Shown piece by piece: positions 49,862 to 59,798 of a DNA stretch of 64,000 nt. The stretch covers positions 57,161-121,160 of the forward strand of contig CAJTOO010000015.1 of assembly GCA_910577735.1 (NCBI GenBank), written 5' to 3'. The notes beneath the pieces were generated by a model that saw only the letters and a program-made list of their open reading frames with translations, did not search any database and was not told the origin of the DNA. This stretch comes from an uncultured Lachnospiraceae bacterium (lineage in GTDB: Bacteria > Bacillota > Clostridia > Lachnospirales > Lachnospiraceae). Both the position numbers and the translations under genes were made by a program. The first letter of the stretch is position 1; each line of letters opens with the position of its first letter.

Positions 49862-52237
49862 TTATTCTTTAAATTCCGCTATGGTAACCCCGGCGTCTCC
49901 TTCGCCGAATTCTCCCAGCCTGTAACTTTTAACGACCTTATTCTTGCGCAGGTAACTCTGCACTGCATTTCGCAGGGCGCCGGTTCCTTTGCCATGCACA
50001 ATCCGCACGCTGGGCAGGTGGGCCAGATAGGCGTCATCCAAATATTTATCCAGCTCTGAAAGGGCTTCATCCACTGTCTTTCCAAGCAGATTGATTTCTG
50101 TGGAAACAGAAAAACTCTTGGACATTTTGAGTTTGCCGGAAGAAGTACGCTGCATTTTACCGGTATTGATGGTTTCCTCTTCCACCAGAATCAGGTCATC
50201 TAATGATACCTGAGAGCGGATGATACCGCACTGTACAAAGAGCCTGCCGCCCTTGTCTGGCAGGGAACTGACAGTGCCCTTTAAGCCCATGGAAACAATC
50301 TTCACACTGTCGCCCAGCTTGATCTGATTGGGCTTGAGAGTTTTGTGGGAAGAGTTACTGTTCTTAAGAGTCAGCTTTTCATTCTTCTCAGAAATCTTAT
50401 CCCGTACCCTTTGCCGGGATTTCTCCAGATCCTTGATGGAGGCGGTAGAACCGGCTTTCTGGAAAGTACGGATTGTCTCGTCAGCTATTTCTTTGGCATT
50501 TTGTAAGATTTCCCGGGCTTCCTCATTTGCTTCCCGCAGAATGCGGTCACGGGATTGGTCAATCTTTTCCTGCTTGGATTGCAGCCGCTCTTTTAAGGTC
50601 TGAATCTCCCGTTTGTAAGACTCTATTTCCTGCCGTTCCTTCTCGATGGTAAGACGGCTGTTTTCCAGATTAGCCAGTAAGTCCTCAAAGCTTTCTTTAT
50701 CTTCTGTGATATGCCGTCTGGCATCTTCTATGATATGATCCGGCAGTCCCAGTTTAGAAGAGATGGCGAAGGCATTACTCTTGCCGGGGATACCGATCAG
50801 AAGCCTGTAGGTAGGCTGTAAAGTTTCCACATTAAATTCACAGCAGGCATTCTCCACAAAATCGGTGGAAAGTGCGTAGACTTTTAACTCGCTGTAATGG
50901 GTGGTGGCCATAGTGCGTATGCCTCGATTGTGCAGATGGTCCAACACAGAAATGGCCAGTGCCGCGCCTTCCGTAGGATCAGTGCCTGCGCCCAATTCGT
51001 CGAAGAGACAAAGGGAGTCGTCGTCTGCATCTTTTAAAATGGATACGATGCTCGTCATGTGGGAGGAGAATGTACTGAGGCTTTGTTCAATACTCTGTTC
51101 ATCGCCGACGTCCGCATATACCTCCCGGAATATGGAAAGTTCCGAGCGGTCAAGCGCCGGAATGTGCAGTCCGGCCTGCCCCATCAGGGTGAGAAGCCCT
51201 ACAGTTTTCAGGGCCACGGTCTTACCGCCGGTGTTGGGTCCTGTGATGACAAGCAGATCAAAATCGATTCCCAGAAGGATATCCACAGGTACAACTTTGT
51301 GCTTATCTAAAAGCGGATGGCGGCCTTTGCGGATGTGTATCCGGTGTTCTGTATTAAAAATCGGTCTGGAGGCATTCTGCTCCATGGCAAGGGATGCCTT
51401 GGCAAAGATAAAGTCCAGGGCGGTCATGGCGTTCTGATTATCAGTAAGCGTCTCTGTGTGGTCAGCAGTCTGAACACTTAGAGCGGCCAGTATCGCCTCA
51501 ATCTCTTCCTGTTCTCTTAGGGCAAGTTCTTTCAATTCATTGTTCAGATTTACCACCGCTGACGGTTCGATGAAAAAGGTTGAGCCAGTGGAGGACTGGT
51601 CGTGAACCATGCCTTGCACCTGCCCTTTATACTCCGCTTTGACAGGGATACAGTAACGGTTGTTGCGCATAGTAACGACGGCATCCTGCAGATAAGTCCG
51701 ATAAGACCCATTGATCATGGAATTTAACTGAGAATGTATCCTGTCGTTGGTGATTGTCATACTGCGCCGGATATGCTTTAACGCCGGACTTGCGTCATCG
51801 GCAATCTCTTCCTCGGATAGAATGCAGCGCCTGATCTCATTAGAGAGAGGCGTGAGCGGTTCCAAGCTGTCAAAAAAGACATCCAGGGAATCGCCCGGAG
51901 AATCGTCTTTGTCTTTGCGGCCATAAGTCTTGATGCGGTTTACATTTTCAAGGAAAGACGCGATGGCAAGAAGTTCAGAAGCGGAAAGGACACTGCCTAC
52001 CTCCAAAGATTTGATACTCATGCCCAGATCCTTGTTGCCGCCAAAGGAAGTGGAGCCCTTGCCAAACAGACGGCTTAGGGCGTCTGCAGTCTGAATCTGA
52101 GCCGTTTCAATTTCTTCCGGGTCTGTCATGGGAAGAAGGGCGGCGGTGAGCTTTTTGCCAGGCGCAGAGGTAGCCTTTTCGGTCAGCCGGTCAATGATTT
52201 TATGATATTCTAAAACACGCAGTACTTTGCTGTTCAT
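49862..52237 (-). CDS. mutS2: Endonuclease MutS2
   Basis: 791 aa. A helical lever region (1-310) is followed by the MutS-type ATPase with Walker A GPNTGGKTVALKTVGL, Walker B CLFDELGAGTDPTEGAAL and AITTHYSELKVYA-like segment, and a coiled-coil clamp (about 510-620). The C-terminal Smr nuclease domain has LLGKTVDEALSELDKYLDDA and RIVHGKGTGALRNAV. In Gram-positive bacteria MutS2 acts on recombination intermediates and in rescue of collided ribosomes rather than mismatch repair. The stop codon is followed at once by a double-hairpin repeat. Confidence 0.96.
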   Translation of the reverse strand: MNSKVLRVLEYHKIIDRLTEKATSAPGKKLTAALLPMTDPEEIETAQIQTADALSRLFGKGSTSFGGNKDLGMSIKSLEVGSVLSASELLAIASFLENVNRIKTYGRKDKDDSPGDSLDVFFDSLEPLTPLSNEIRRCILSEEEIADDASPALKHIRRSMTITNDRIHSQLNSMINGSYRTYLQDAVVTMRNNRYCIPVKAEYKGQVQGMVHDQSSTGSTFFIEPSAVVNLNNELKELALREQEEIEAILAALSVQTADHTETLTDNQNAMTALDFIFAKASLAMEQNASRPIFNTEHRIHIRKGRHPLLDKHKVVPVDILLGIDFDLLVITGPNTGGKTVALKTVGLLTLMGQAGLHIPALDRSELSIFREVYADVGDEQSIEQSLSTFSSHMTSIVSILKDADDDSLCLFDELGAGTDPTEGAALAISVLDHLHNRGIRTMATTHYSELKVYALSTDFVENACCEFNVETLQPTYRLLIGIPGKSNAFAISSKLGLPDHIIEDARRHITEDKESFEDLLANLENSRLTIEKERQEIESYKREIQTLKERLQSKQEKIDQSRDRILREANEEAREILQNAKEIADETIRTFQKAGSTASIKDLEKSRQRVRDKISEKNEKLTLKNSNSSHKTLKPNQIKLGDSVKIVSMGLKGTVSSLPDKGGRLFVQCGIIRSQVSLDDLILVEEETINTGKMQRTSSGKLKMSKSFSVSTEINLLGKTVDEALSELDKYLDDAYLAHLPSVRIVHGKGTGALRNAVQSYLRKNKVVKSYRLGEFGEGDAGVTIAEFKE

Positions 52238-52469
52238 GATGGCCTCGTTTCTGAATGATTTCTTTAAATAATACTTAAATATCTTACCATAAATGAGAGG
52301 GAATTACTATGATTTTATATTATGTCACAGGGGTGCGCTGCGCCTGATACAAACCTGCAGGAGGGGCGCTGCACAGCTTGTCACAAAGATGTTGATATGA
52401 TAAAATGGACGCAGAGTCAGCAGTCCGCATATGAAGAATTGCGATGCAGCTATAGAAAGGCAGAAACCT

Positions 52470-53852
52470 ATGTCTGAGCAGGAAAGAGAACAGAGTCCGG
52501 CAAAACAAGAAGAACCCGTCAGGGAACAGGCAGAATATACGCCATCCGTACAGCCGGATTTCATGCGGGAAAAAATAAAGCAAAAGCCGGTCAATAAGAG
52601 AAAGCTTCTTCGCCGGACAGTGATTACCGTTGTGATGGCAGTGGTGTTTGGCATGGTGGCCTGTGTGACCTTTCTGATACTTGAGCCTGTGATCAGCAAC
52701 CGTCTTTATCCTGAGGAGGAACCACAGGAAGTGGTATTTCCGGAAGAGACGCTGATGGAAGAGATGAATCCGGAGGATATGTTGGTCAACGATGAGGTGG
52801 AAGAAGACCCCCAGCCTGTGGAAGTGGAGCTGGAGGATGAGCAGATTGAAGAACTGCTCTCTCAGGTGGAGTTTAGCCTGGAAGATTATCAGTCTGTTTA
52901 TAATGAACTTAAGAAGTTGGCAGAGAAAGCCAACCGCGCGGTAGTCACTGTGGCAGGCGTCACCTCCGATGTGGACTGGTTCAACAATATTTATGAAAAT
53001 GTGGCATCCGCTTCCGGTGTGATTGTGGCTGATAACGGTAAGGCAATGTTAGTACTGGTCAGTGCAGGTACCCTCAATGGAGCAGATACTATAGAGGTGA
53101 CGTTCTGCGACCAGACGCAGGCGGAGGCAGAAATTCTTCAGAAAGATCCGGCCACCGGGCTGGCGATTTTGTCCGTACCGCTTGCGTCCATCAGCGAAGA
53201 AACGATGGAAGTGATAACGAAAGCAGAACTGGGGAGTTCCAGTACCAACAGTCTGTTGGGAACACCGGTGATTGCCCTTGGCAGCCCTCTGGGAACCAGC
53301 GGTTCTGTCTGTTATGGCGTGGTGACTTCCACTGGTACCGCCATTGATATGCCGGATGCCTCCTATAAAAAATTAACCACAGATATTTACGGCAGCCGTA
53401 ATGCCACGGGTGTGATCATCAATCTCAAGGGCATGGTGATCGGAATCATAGATAACGTAAATACCAGTAATGATATGACCAATCTCCTGACAGCTTATGG
53501 CATCACGGAATTGAAGCGGACCATCGAGCAGATGTCCAATGACAAAGAGAGAGCATATCTGGGTATATATGGGGCAGATGTGCCGAAGGAGGCGCTTGAG
53601 GATCCCGAAGTGGATATTCCAACCGGCACTTATGTCAGAGAGATTGAGATAGATTCTCCGGCAATGGCAGCCGGAATCCAGAGCGGCGATGTGGTGATAC
53701 GGGTGGGTGAAACACCCGTCAACAGCTATTATGACCTGCTGAATATCATTCGCGGGGCAGAGCCTGAAGAAATGCTGACCTTTACACTTGTAAGGCAAGG
53801 ACATGAGATGAAGGTGGATGTGACGTTTGGACATTTGCCGGAGGGGAACTGA
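52470..53852 (+). CDS. HtrA/DegP-like PDZ protein lacking the catalytic triad
   Basis: About 460 aa. A cytoplasmic N-terminus is followed by a transmembrane helix at about 48-70 (VITVVMAVVFGMVACVTFLIL), an acidic linker, a trypsin-like fold (about 150-340) and a C-terminal PDZ domain (about 360-455, PAMAAGIQSGDVVIRVGETPVNSYYDLLNII). Aligned by eye with HtrA, the catalytic His region NNHVI reads SAGTL (His to Gly), TDLAVL reads TGLAIL (Asp to Gly), and GNSGGP reads RNATGV (Ser to Ala). It is therefore predicted to be a pseudoprotease, perhaps a peptide-binding sensor or scaffold on the outer membrane face. Confidence 0.85.
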   Translation: MSEQEREQSPAKQEEPVREQAEYTPSVQPDFMREKIKQKPVNKRKLLRRTVITVVMAVVFGMVACVTFLILEPVISNRLYPEEEPQEVVFPEETLMEEMNPEDMLVNDEVEEDPQPVEVELEDEQIEELLSQVEFSLEDYQSVYNELKKLAEKANRAVVTVAGVTSDVDWFNNIYENVASASGVIVADNGKAMLVLVSAGTLNGADTIEVTFCDQTQAEAEILQKDPATGLAILSVPLASISEETMEVITKAELGSSSTNSLLGTPVIALGSPLGTSGSVCYGVVTSTGTAIDMPDASYKKLTTDIYGSRNATGVIINLKGMVIGIIDNVNTSNDMTNLLTAYGITELKRTIEQMSNDKERAYLGIYGADVPKEALEDPEVDIPTGTYVREIEIDSPAMAAGIQSGDVVIRVGETPVNSYYDLLNIIRGAEPEEMLTFTLVRQGHEMKVDVTFGHLPEGN

Positions 53853-53924
53853 TCTGAGATTCTGCAGGGCAAAGTCAGGGCGGTTTAAATTAAAAAGGAA
53901 TGTAGATTCCGGAATGGAGCGTAT

Positions 53925-54869
53925 ATGAAATATATCAAAGACTACAAGGAAAGCGACAGAATATTTGATATTTATCTGTGTAAACATAAACAGTCAGCGG
54001 TTACCAAGAATGGAAAACCTTATGATAACGTGATTTTACAGGACAAGACAGGAACCGTGGATGCCAAGATCTGGGATCCCAACAGTGCGGGGATTGAGGA
54101 TTTTGACAGTCTGGATTATATAGAAGTTTATGGTGACGTGACTAGCTTTCAGGGAGCATTACAGGTCAATGTAAAGCGCGTACGCAAATGCCGGGAAGGA
54201 GAATATGATCCGGCAGAATATCTTCCGGTCAGTCAGTTCGGAATTGAAGATATGATGAAAGAATTGCTTGGATTTATTGAAAGTATGGAGAATCCGCACT
54301 TACATAAATTGCTTCGGGCGTTCTTTGTGGAAGATGAGGCATTTGTCAAAGCGTTTAAACAGTCTTCTGCGGCCAAGACAGTGCACCATGGATTTGTGGG
54401 GGGATTGCTGCAGCATACTCTGGCCGTAACAAAGTTGTGTGATTATTATTGCACCCAGTATCCGATTCTGCAAAGGGATCTGCTGCTTGCATCGGCAATC
54501 TGCCATGATATTGGTAAGACGAAAGAACTGTCTTTGTTCCCGGTCAATGATTATACGGAGGATGGACAGTTTCTGGGGCATATCGTAATCGGCAGTGAGA
54601 TGGTGAGCGACAAGATCAGACAGATAGAGGGATTCCCGGCAGTTCTCGCCAGTGAGCTGAAACATTGTATTCTGTCCCATCACGGCGAATTAGAGTTTGG
54701 TTCTCCCAAGAAACCTGCTATAGTGGAGGCGGTAGCATTATCTTTTGCAGATAACACGGATGCAAAGATGGAGACCTTTACGGAGATTATGGAGAACAGT
54801 AACGAAAAAGGGTGGCTTGGATTTAACAGATTGTTTGAGTCCAATTTGCGTGGGACCAGCATGACATAG
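53925..54869 (+). CDS. 3'-5' exoribonuclease YhaM family (OB-fold plus HD domain)
   Basis: 314 aa. The N-terminal OB fold (about 15-90, KNGKPYDNVILQDKTGTVDAKIWD) is followed by an HD phosphohydrolase domain with HHGFVGGLLQHTL, ASAICHDIGKTKEL (metal-binding HD) and LKHCILSHHGELEFG. In Bacillus and relatives YhaM degrades RNA and single-stranded DNA from the 3' end with Mn. GGAG precedes the ATG by 5 bases. rlmD follows 43 bases downstream. Confidence 0.92.
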   Translation: MKYIKDYKESDRIFDIYLCKHKQSAVTKNGKPYDNVILQDKTGTVDAKIWDPNSAGIEDFDSLDYIEVYGDVTSFQGALQVNVKRVRKCREGEYDPAEYLPVSQFGIEDMMKELLGFIESMENPHLHKLLRAFFVEDEAFVKAFKQSSAAKTVHHGFVGGLLQHTLAVTKLCDYYCTQYPILQRDLLLASAICHDIGKTKELSLFPVNDYTEDGQFLGHIVIGSEMVSDKIRQIEGFPAVLASELKHCILSHHGELEFGSPKKPAIVEAVALSFADNTDAKMETFTEIMENSNEKGWLGFNRLFESNLRGTSMT

Positions 54870-54912
54870 GGCAGATCTGAGGTTATGCAGGACAGAGCCG
54901 TAAGGAGAATAT

Positions 54913-56415
54913 ATGGAATTTAAGAAGAATGATATAGTCACGGTAACCATAGAGGATATCGGTAATGACGGTGAGGGAATCGGAAAGACAGAGGGATATA
55001 CCCTCTTTGTAAAAGACGCTGTCATCGGTGACGTGGTGGAGGCAAGAATCACTAAATGTAAAAAGAATTATGGCTATGCGAGAGTGGAGAAGGTGGTGAC
55101 ACCTTCTTCTTTCCGTGTGGAGCCGAAATGTGCCTTCCACAGACAGTGCGGCGGCTGCCAGATTCAGGCCATGAGTTATGCCAGACAGCTTGTCTATAAA
55201 CAGGATAAGATACGAAATAACCTTCTGCGGATAGGTGGATTTACAGCAGAGCAGGTAGATGCAGTTATGGAGCCGATTGCCGGCATGCAAGAACCTTGGC
55301 ATTACCGGAACAAGGCACAGTTTCCTGTGGGATATGACAGGGAGGGTAATCTTATTACAGGGTTCTATGCCGGCAGGACACATAATATTATTGCCAATAC
55401 AGACTGCGCTCTGGGAACGGTAGAGAATAAGCTGATTTTAGAAGCCGTGCTGTCCTATATGCGGGAAAACCATGTGACAGCTTATCGTGAGAACACAGGA
55501 GAAGGACTGGTACGGCATGTGTTGATCCGTACCGGGTTTACCTCCGGCCAGATTATGGTGTGCCTGGTGGTGAATGGAAAGAAACTGCCGGCAGAGGAGA
55601 AATTGACGGAGGCTCTTCTTAACATTCCTTTTACCAGCACCGGGGGAAATGGTCAGAATCAAAGAATTACCAGTATTTCCATCAGTATAAACAGGGAAAA
55701 ATCCAATGTTATCATGGGAAAAGATATCCGGGTTCTCTGGGGCAGCAGATGTATTCAGGATACTCTCTGTGGTCTTACCTTTAACATATCGCCCCTGTCC
55801 TTTTATCAAGTCAATCCGTATCAGACGGAGAAACTGTATGGACTTGCGCTGGAATATGCTGAGTTGACCGGTAAGGAGACTGTGTGGGATCTGTACTGCG
55901 GTATCGGCACGATTTCCCTTTGTATGGCAAAGAAGGCGCGGCAGGTTTATGGCGTGGAAGTGGTGCCTCAGGCAATAGAGGATGCCAGAGAAAATGCCCG
56001 TATGAATCAGATAGGAAACGTGGAATTTTATGAAGGAAAGGCGGAGGAAGTACTGCCTGCTTTCTATGCGCAGGCTGGGCCGGGAGAGCAGTTGGCAGGA
56101 AAAGAGGGAAATGCCAAAGAGAGCGGGTGCGGTGATAAGCTGCATCCAAATGTGATCGTGGTTGATCCGCCACGTAAGGGTTGTGATGAGAAGTGTCTGG
56201 AGACCATGCTCAGGATGAAGCCGGAGAGGATTGTCTATGTGAGCTGTGATTCTGCGACTTTGGCGAGGGACTTGAGAGTTTTGTGTGATGGCGGGTATGA
56301 ATTGCAGAGAGTGCGCGGTGTGGATCAGTTTGGGGGGACGGTGCATGTGGAATGCGTGTGTCTTATTGTCCAAACTAAAGTCGATACAACGTATCAAAGT
56401 AGGAACTTACCATGA
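54913..56415 (+). CDS. rlmD: 23S rRNA (uracil-C5)-methyltransferase, RlmD/RumA type, altered 3' end
   Basis: 500 aa. The N-terminal TRAM domain (VTIEDIGNDGEGIGKTEGYTLFVKDAVIGD) is followed by a 4Fe-4S site (CAFHRQCGGC), the SAM domain (LYCGIGTISLCMAKKA, VDPPRKGCDEKCLE) and the catalytic Cys in VYVSCDSATLARDL. It methylates U1939-type sites in 23S rRNA. The normal protein should end soon after GGTVHVECVCLI. Here the frame runs on into VQTKVDTTYQSRNLP, while a +1 shift at about 56368 gives LLSKLKSIQRIKV, which resembles the C-terminal extension seen when mobile elements insert at the rumA 3' end. Enzyme activity is probably kept. Confidence 0.92.
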   Translation: MEFKKNDIVTVTIEDIGNDGEGIGKTEGYTLFVKDAVIGDVVEARITKCKKNYGYARVEKVVTPSSFRVEPKCAFHRQCGGCQIQAMSYARQLVYKQDKIRNNLLRIGGFTAEQVDAVMEPIAGMQEPWHYRNKAQFPVGYDREGNLITGFYAGRTHNIIANTDCALGTVENKLILEAVLSYMRENHVTAYRENTGEGLVRHVLIRTGFTSGQIMVCLVVNGKKLPAEEKLTEALLNIPFTSTGGNGQNQRITSISISINREKSNVIMGKDIRVLWGSRCIQDTLCGLTFNISPLSFYQVNPYQTEKLYGLALEYAELTGKETVWDLYCGIGTISLCMAKKARQVYGVEVVPQAIEDARENARMNQIGNVEFYEGKAEEVLPAFYAQAGPGEQLAGKEGNAKESGCGDKLHPNVIVVDPPRKGCDEKCLETMLRMKPERIVYVSCDSATLARDLRVLCDGGYELQRVRGVDQFGGTVHVECVCLIVQTKVDTTYQSRNLP

Positions 56416-56485
56416 CAAAATGGATTTTATCCGTTATGTCTGCGCCTATTTTCTGACAACGCAGCAGTTTTTTGGATGGAAGTAA
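56366..56485 (+). pseudogene. Remnant of mobile-element reading frame joined to rlmD
   Basis: In the frame one base off from rlmD the DNA reads LLSKLKSIQRIKVGTYHDKMDF. From memory, LLSKLK...I.V...MD is the start of the sequence that clostridial integrative elements join to the end of RumA. It then loses similarity and stops at 56485. I read this as the decayed left junction of an old integration event. Confidence 0.45.
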
Positions 56486-56653
56486 GGTGGATTATTTTAA
56501 ACGACTGATCCGATACGGATGTTCCTGTTGCGGGTTTGCAGGAACACAGATATAATGTATCTGAAGTGATAAGGCTGACACTGAGCCGATTAATGCGGAA
56601 GAAGTATCTGTTCGGAGAAGAGCAAATCTGTCAGTGTTTTTGGGCAGAGAGAT
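56416..56653. other. Degenerate intergenic stretch at the element junction
   Basis: No intact gene. A short frame at 56536-56724 (VSEVIRLTLSRLMRKKYLFGEE) looks protein-like in its first third, then runs out of register over the Fic start, suggesting another fragment. No promoter or terminator was recognised. Confidence 0.4.
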
Positions 56654-57445
56654 TTGAAATATGTATTGGAACGAGGTACAGTTTTGGATATATCAGGATT
56701 ATTGGAAAAAAAGAAAAGGTATGAAGCAGTAAAGGACAGTATTCCGAAAGCAACAAAAATGTCATTGGAGAATGCTTTCGAGGTGGAGTATACCCATCAT
56801 TCAACAGCCATTGAAGGAAATACACTGACCTTGATGGAAACAAAGGTGGTGCTGGAAGACGGGATTGCAATCGGCGGGAAATCCCTCCGGGAGATTTATG
56901 AAGTAGTAAACCACAATAAGACATATCGGTATGTGAAAGAGTGCATCGGCAAAGGGTTCACACTGGAGGAAAACATTGTAAAGGATATTCATGCCCTGCT
57001 TATGGAGAATATTCTTACCGGCGGTATCTACCGAAGGGAAGAGGTGGTAATCAGCGGAGCAAGCCATACGCCGCCCGCAGGCAATGAAATGTACGCACAG
57101 ATTAAGAACTTTTATGTGGAGCTTTCCGGGAAAAAAGGATTGAATGATATCGAACTGGCGGCGTGGACACACGCTGAGTTTGTGAGGATACATCCTTTTC
57201 TGGACGGAAACGGTAGGACATCAAGACTGCTTATGAATTATCAGCTGATGGCAAAAGGCTTTCTGCCTGTATACATTGCGAAGGAGGACAGGCTGGCGTA
57301 TTATAACGCGCTGGATCAATATGCCGCGTATGGCAGGCTGGATGATTTTACAGCTATGATAGTCTTGCTGGAGGAGAAAAAGCTAGACAAGTATTTGGAA
57401 CTGGCTGCTGTACAGAAGCAGGAACCACCGACACAGACCATGTAA
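56654..57445 (+). CDS. Fic-family protein
   Basis: 263 aa. Fic domain with the catalytic motif HPFLDGNGRTSR (preceded by WTHAEFVRI) and the beta-hairpin flap region GGIYRREEVVISG. The N-terminal inhibitory motif STAIEGN is present, so this is a class II (self-inhibited) Fic enzyme, expected to AMPylate a target protein. The TTG at 56654 is the first start after an in-frame stop, has a weak ribosome site, and the true 5' end may be lost. It lies in mobile-element DNA and is followed by a terminator. Confidence 0.82.
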   Translation: MKYVLERGTVLDISGLLEKKKRYEAVKDSIPKATKMSLENAFEVEYTHHSTAIEGNTLTLMETKVVLEDGIAIGGKSLREIYEVVNHNKTYRYVKECIGKGFTLEENIVKDIHALLMENILTGGIYRREEVVISGASHTPPAGNEMYAQIKNFYVELSGKKGLNDIELAAWTHAEFVRIHPFLDGNGRTSRLLMNYQLMAKGFLPVYIAKEDRLAYYNALDQYAAYGRLDDFTAMIVLLEEKKLDKYLELAAVQKQEPPTQTM

Positions 57446-57473
57446 ATAATATCGTACAAAAAAAGACTAAAAG

Positions 57474-57504
57474 AAGTATCAGACGAAAAGTTTGGTACTT
57501 TTTT
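57474..57504 (+). terminator. Terminator after the Fic gene
   Basis: AAGTATC (57474-57480) / GGTACTT (57494-57500), followed by a run of T. Confidence 0.6.
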
Positions 57505-57564
57505 GTGTCCAGAAAGCATAACATATCTGCTTTACAGAAATGAAAAACAAAAACAGAAAGAAAA

Positions 57565-57723
57565 ATGGAGGAACAGACAATCCTGCATCATCTGGGTGGG
57601 GAAAAGGACGGTGCCACGCTGCGCATCTATACAAGGCAGGTGTCTCCGCAGAGGAAAAAGATTATCAGTAATGTGACAAATAAAAACCGCATGAAACAGG
57701 GAAATCTGTATCTCATTATCTAG
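57565..57723 (+). pseudogene. Short frame, probable recombinase-module fragment
   Basis: 52 codons starting with MEEQTILHHLGGEKDG and containing LRIYTRQVSPQRKK, ending in TAG at 57721-57723. Directly in front of recombinase C-terminal remnants. It could be the tip of a decayed gene; I do not recognise it firmly. Confidence 0.35.
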
Positions 57724-58244
57724 TTGCCTAATTTCTTCCGCATCCGGCATATTCAAGAAGTCGTCCGCACACAGCTGCTTATTGCCCTATTAGCGGAACG
57801 GAAAAAGCCATTAACAGAGTATGACGAAAACCAGTTTGACCTGACCGTAAAGGAAATATGGATATCGGAGAAACAAGACATCACGTTCTGCCTGCACAAT
57901 GGTCTGAAACTGACAGAGAAGGAGGGGACAGGGATGCAGTGGCATATGCTGATCGGATATAAAGTCGTAAACAGCAGGATAACCGTGTATGAGAACCACA
58001 ATTATCTCGGTACGGAATATTACGCGCAGATTATAGAACGAGAGTTATTTGACCGGGTCCAGGAACGCAGGGAGCAGGTACGGGCTCAAAAAGCTAGGGG
58101 ATGCCACAGAGCGGGCAGGAATGTGCTGACGGAGTTTGACGGGGAACTGCACCGAAAACTGGTGAAAAGATTGTGGTCTATAAAGACGATACCGCAGAAG
58201 TGATATTTCTGATTGGGAGTAGCATCAGAACAGGATACCGGTAA
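57724..58244 (+). pseudogene. Remnants of one or two large serine recombinase genes
   Basis: The readable frame contains pieces that fit C-terminal parts of resolvase-type recombinases in the wrong proportion. LTEYDENQFDLTVKEIW ... ITFCLHNGLKL matches a recombinase tail. Then MLIGYKVVNSRITVYE is joined directly to NYLGTEYYAQIIERELFDRVQERRE, and FDGELHRKLV follows. After a frameshift near 58165 the tail VVYKDDTAEVIFLIG continues to a TAA at 58242-58244. This suggests two adjacent recombinase genes, one with a large internal deletion. The catalytic serine domain is missing from both. Confidence 0.6.
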
Positions 58245-58281
58245 GACAGTGTTCGGAAGGGAGTGAAAATGACGGAACTAG

Positions 58282-59564
58282 CAGGAAAGCAACTATGAGA
58301 CGAAGGTGGAGTATTACACCAATAAAATAGAAGAAAACCTGAACTGGAAAAATGCGGGTATCTACGCTGACGATGGGAAGAGCGCAACCAATACCAAGAA
58401 AAGGGACGATTTCAATGCCATGATAGGGGATGCGCTGGACGGAAAAATAGACATGATTCTGACAAAATCCGTAAGCCGGTTTGCGAGAAATACGGTGGAT
58501 GCGCTTACGACTATCCGCAAAATGAAGGAAAAGAACGTGGCTGTTGTATTTGAAAAAGAAGGAATTAATACACCGGAGGGTACAGGAGAAATCCTGCTGA
58601 CGATTCTCAGCAGTTTCGCACAGGAGGAAAGCAGAAATATCAGTGAAAATATGAGATGGAGTGTGATTCGAAGGTTTGAAAAGGGAAAAGTCATTGTTAA
58701 TCACAGCAAATTCATGGGTTATACAAAAAATAAAAATGGAGAGCTGATTATCGTACCGAAAGAGGCTGAAGTTGTAAAACTGGTGTTTCAGCTATATCTG
58801 GAAAGATATAGCGGACAAAAAATCGGGAAGCATTTGGAAAGAATCGGAATAAAAACGGTTACAGGAAAAACAAAATGGCAGGCAACTGTTATTATGAAGA
58901 TGCTGCGTAATGAAAAGTATATGGGAGATGCCCTGCTACAGAAAACATATACCGCGGACTTTATGACCAAAAGAAAGTAATAAACAATGGAATCGTGTCA
59001 CAGTATTATGTAGAAAACGACCATGAGGCTATTATACCAAAAGAGATATTCAGGGAGGTACAGACAGAAATCAAAAGAAGGGCGGAACTTTGCAGGTCAA
59101 AAACAGGAAAGAAAAGTGAGTGCAGCAGATATTCTGGGTATGCATTAACTGGTGTCTTATTATGCGGAGAATGTGGACAGGGATATCGAAGAGTGACATG
59201 GTCTAGAAACGGGAAAAAGAAGATTGTATGGAGATGCAGCAACCGTCTGAAGAAGGGGAAAAGGAACTGTCAAAAATCCGCGTCAATAGAAGAAAAAGTA
59301 TTACATAGTGCAATCATGAAAGCTATTGACTGGGAAATAGAAGATGCGGAAGAACTTATAAGAAGCGGCAGAGATAATATTTTATATCTGACCGGAAATT
59401 GCAGTCGGGAAAACGCAGAAAAAATGAAAGAGGATAATGATGACTGGAAGAAAGGATTCGAGAATTATTATGTAATAAAATATATAGAAAAAATGGAAAT
59501 GGATTCTGATAAAAAACTGACTATATGGTTTAAGTCGGGAACTATGGCAGAGCAGCAGCTTTAG
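58282..59564 (+). pseudogene. Serine site-specific recombinase, 5'-truncated and frameshifted
   Basis: From QESNYETKVEYYTNKI the protein matches large serine recombinases: GIYADDGKSATNTKKRDDFNAMI, LTKSVSRFARNTVDALTTIR and QEESRNISENMRWS in the resolvase domain, then the recombinase domain and GALLCGECG-like zinc region (VLLCGECGQGYRRVTW, VWRCSNRLKKG). Three lesions are visible. An in-frame TAG at 58279 replaces the N-terminus with the catalytic Ser. One base is lost near 58977, splitting the gene after ADFMTKRK. The gene then resumes as VINNGIVSQYYVEN. It is not expected to be active. Confidence 0.85.
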
Positions 59565-59624
59565 AACGATTGAAATTTTATATGGCAAATACAAACATAG
59601 TATACTTGCCTGCTTTATGGTTAG

Positions 59625-59659
59625 AATAAAATGTCCTGCAGGAGTCAGGGCATTTTATT
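59625..59659 (+). terminator. Terminator after the recombinase remnant
   Basis: A 14-bp stem (59625-59638 with 59646-59659) with one wobble and a 7-base loop; the outer part is A/T so a T-run ends the hairpin. Confidence 0.75.
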
Positions 59660-59798
59660 GTTACCGTAAAATTTTTAGTGTCGCCGCGCGATTAATAATA
59701 TTGCATCAGACAATGATTGTGAATATGGCGTGAACTAGAAATTGTTAAATGTCAGAATGTGTGGCATACTATTTTTTATAGAAGGAGTGAGTTGTACA

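Noticed and set aside
55438..56397. Minus-strand frame of 319 codons opposite rlmD
   Set aside because: Antisense shadow of a gene with clear catalytic motifs on the other strand.
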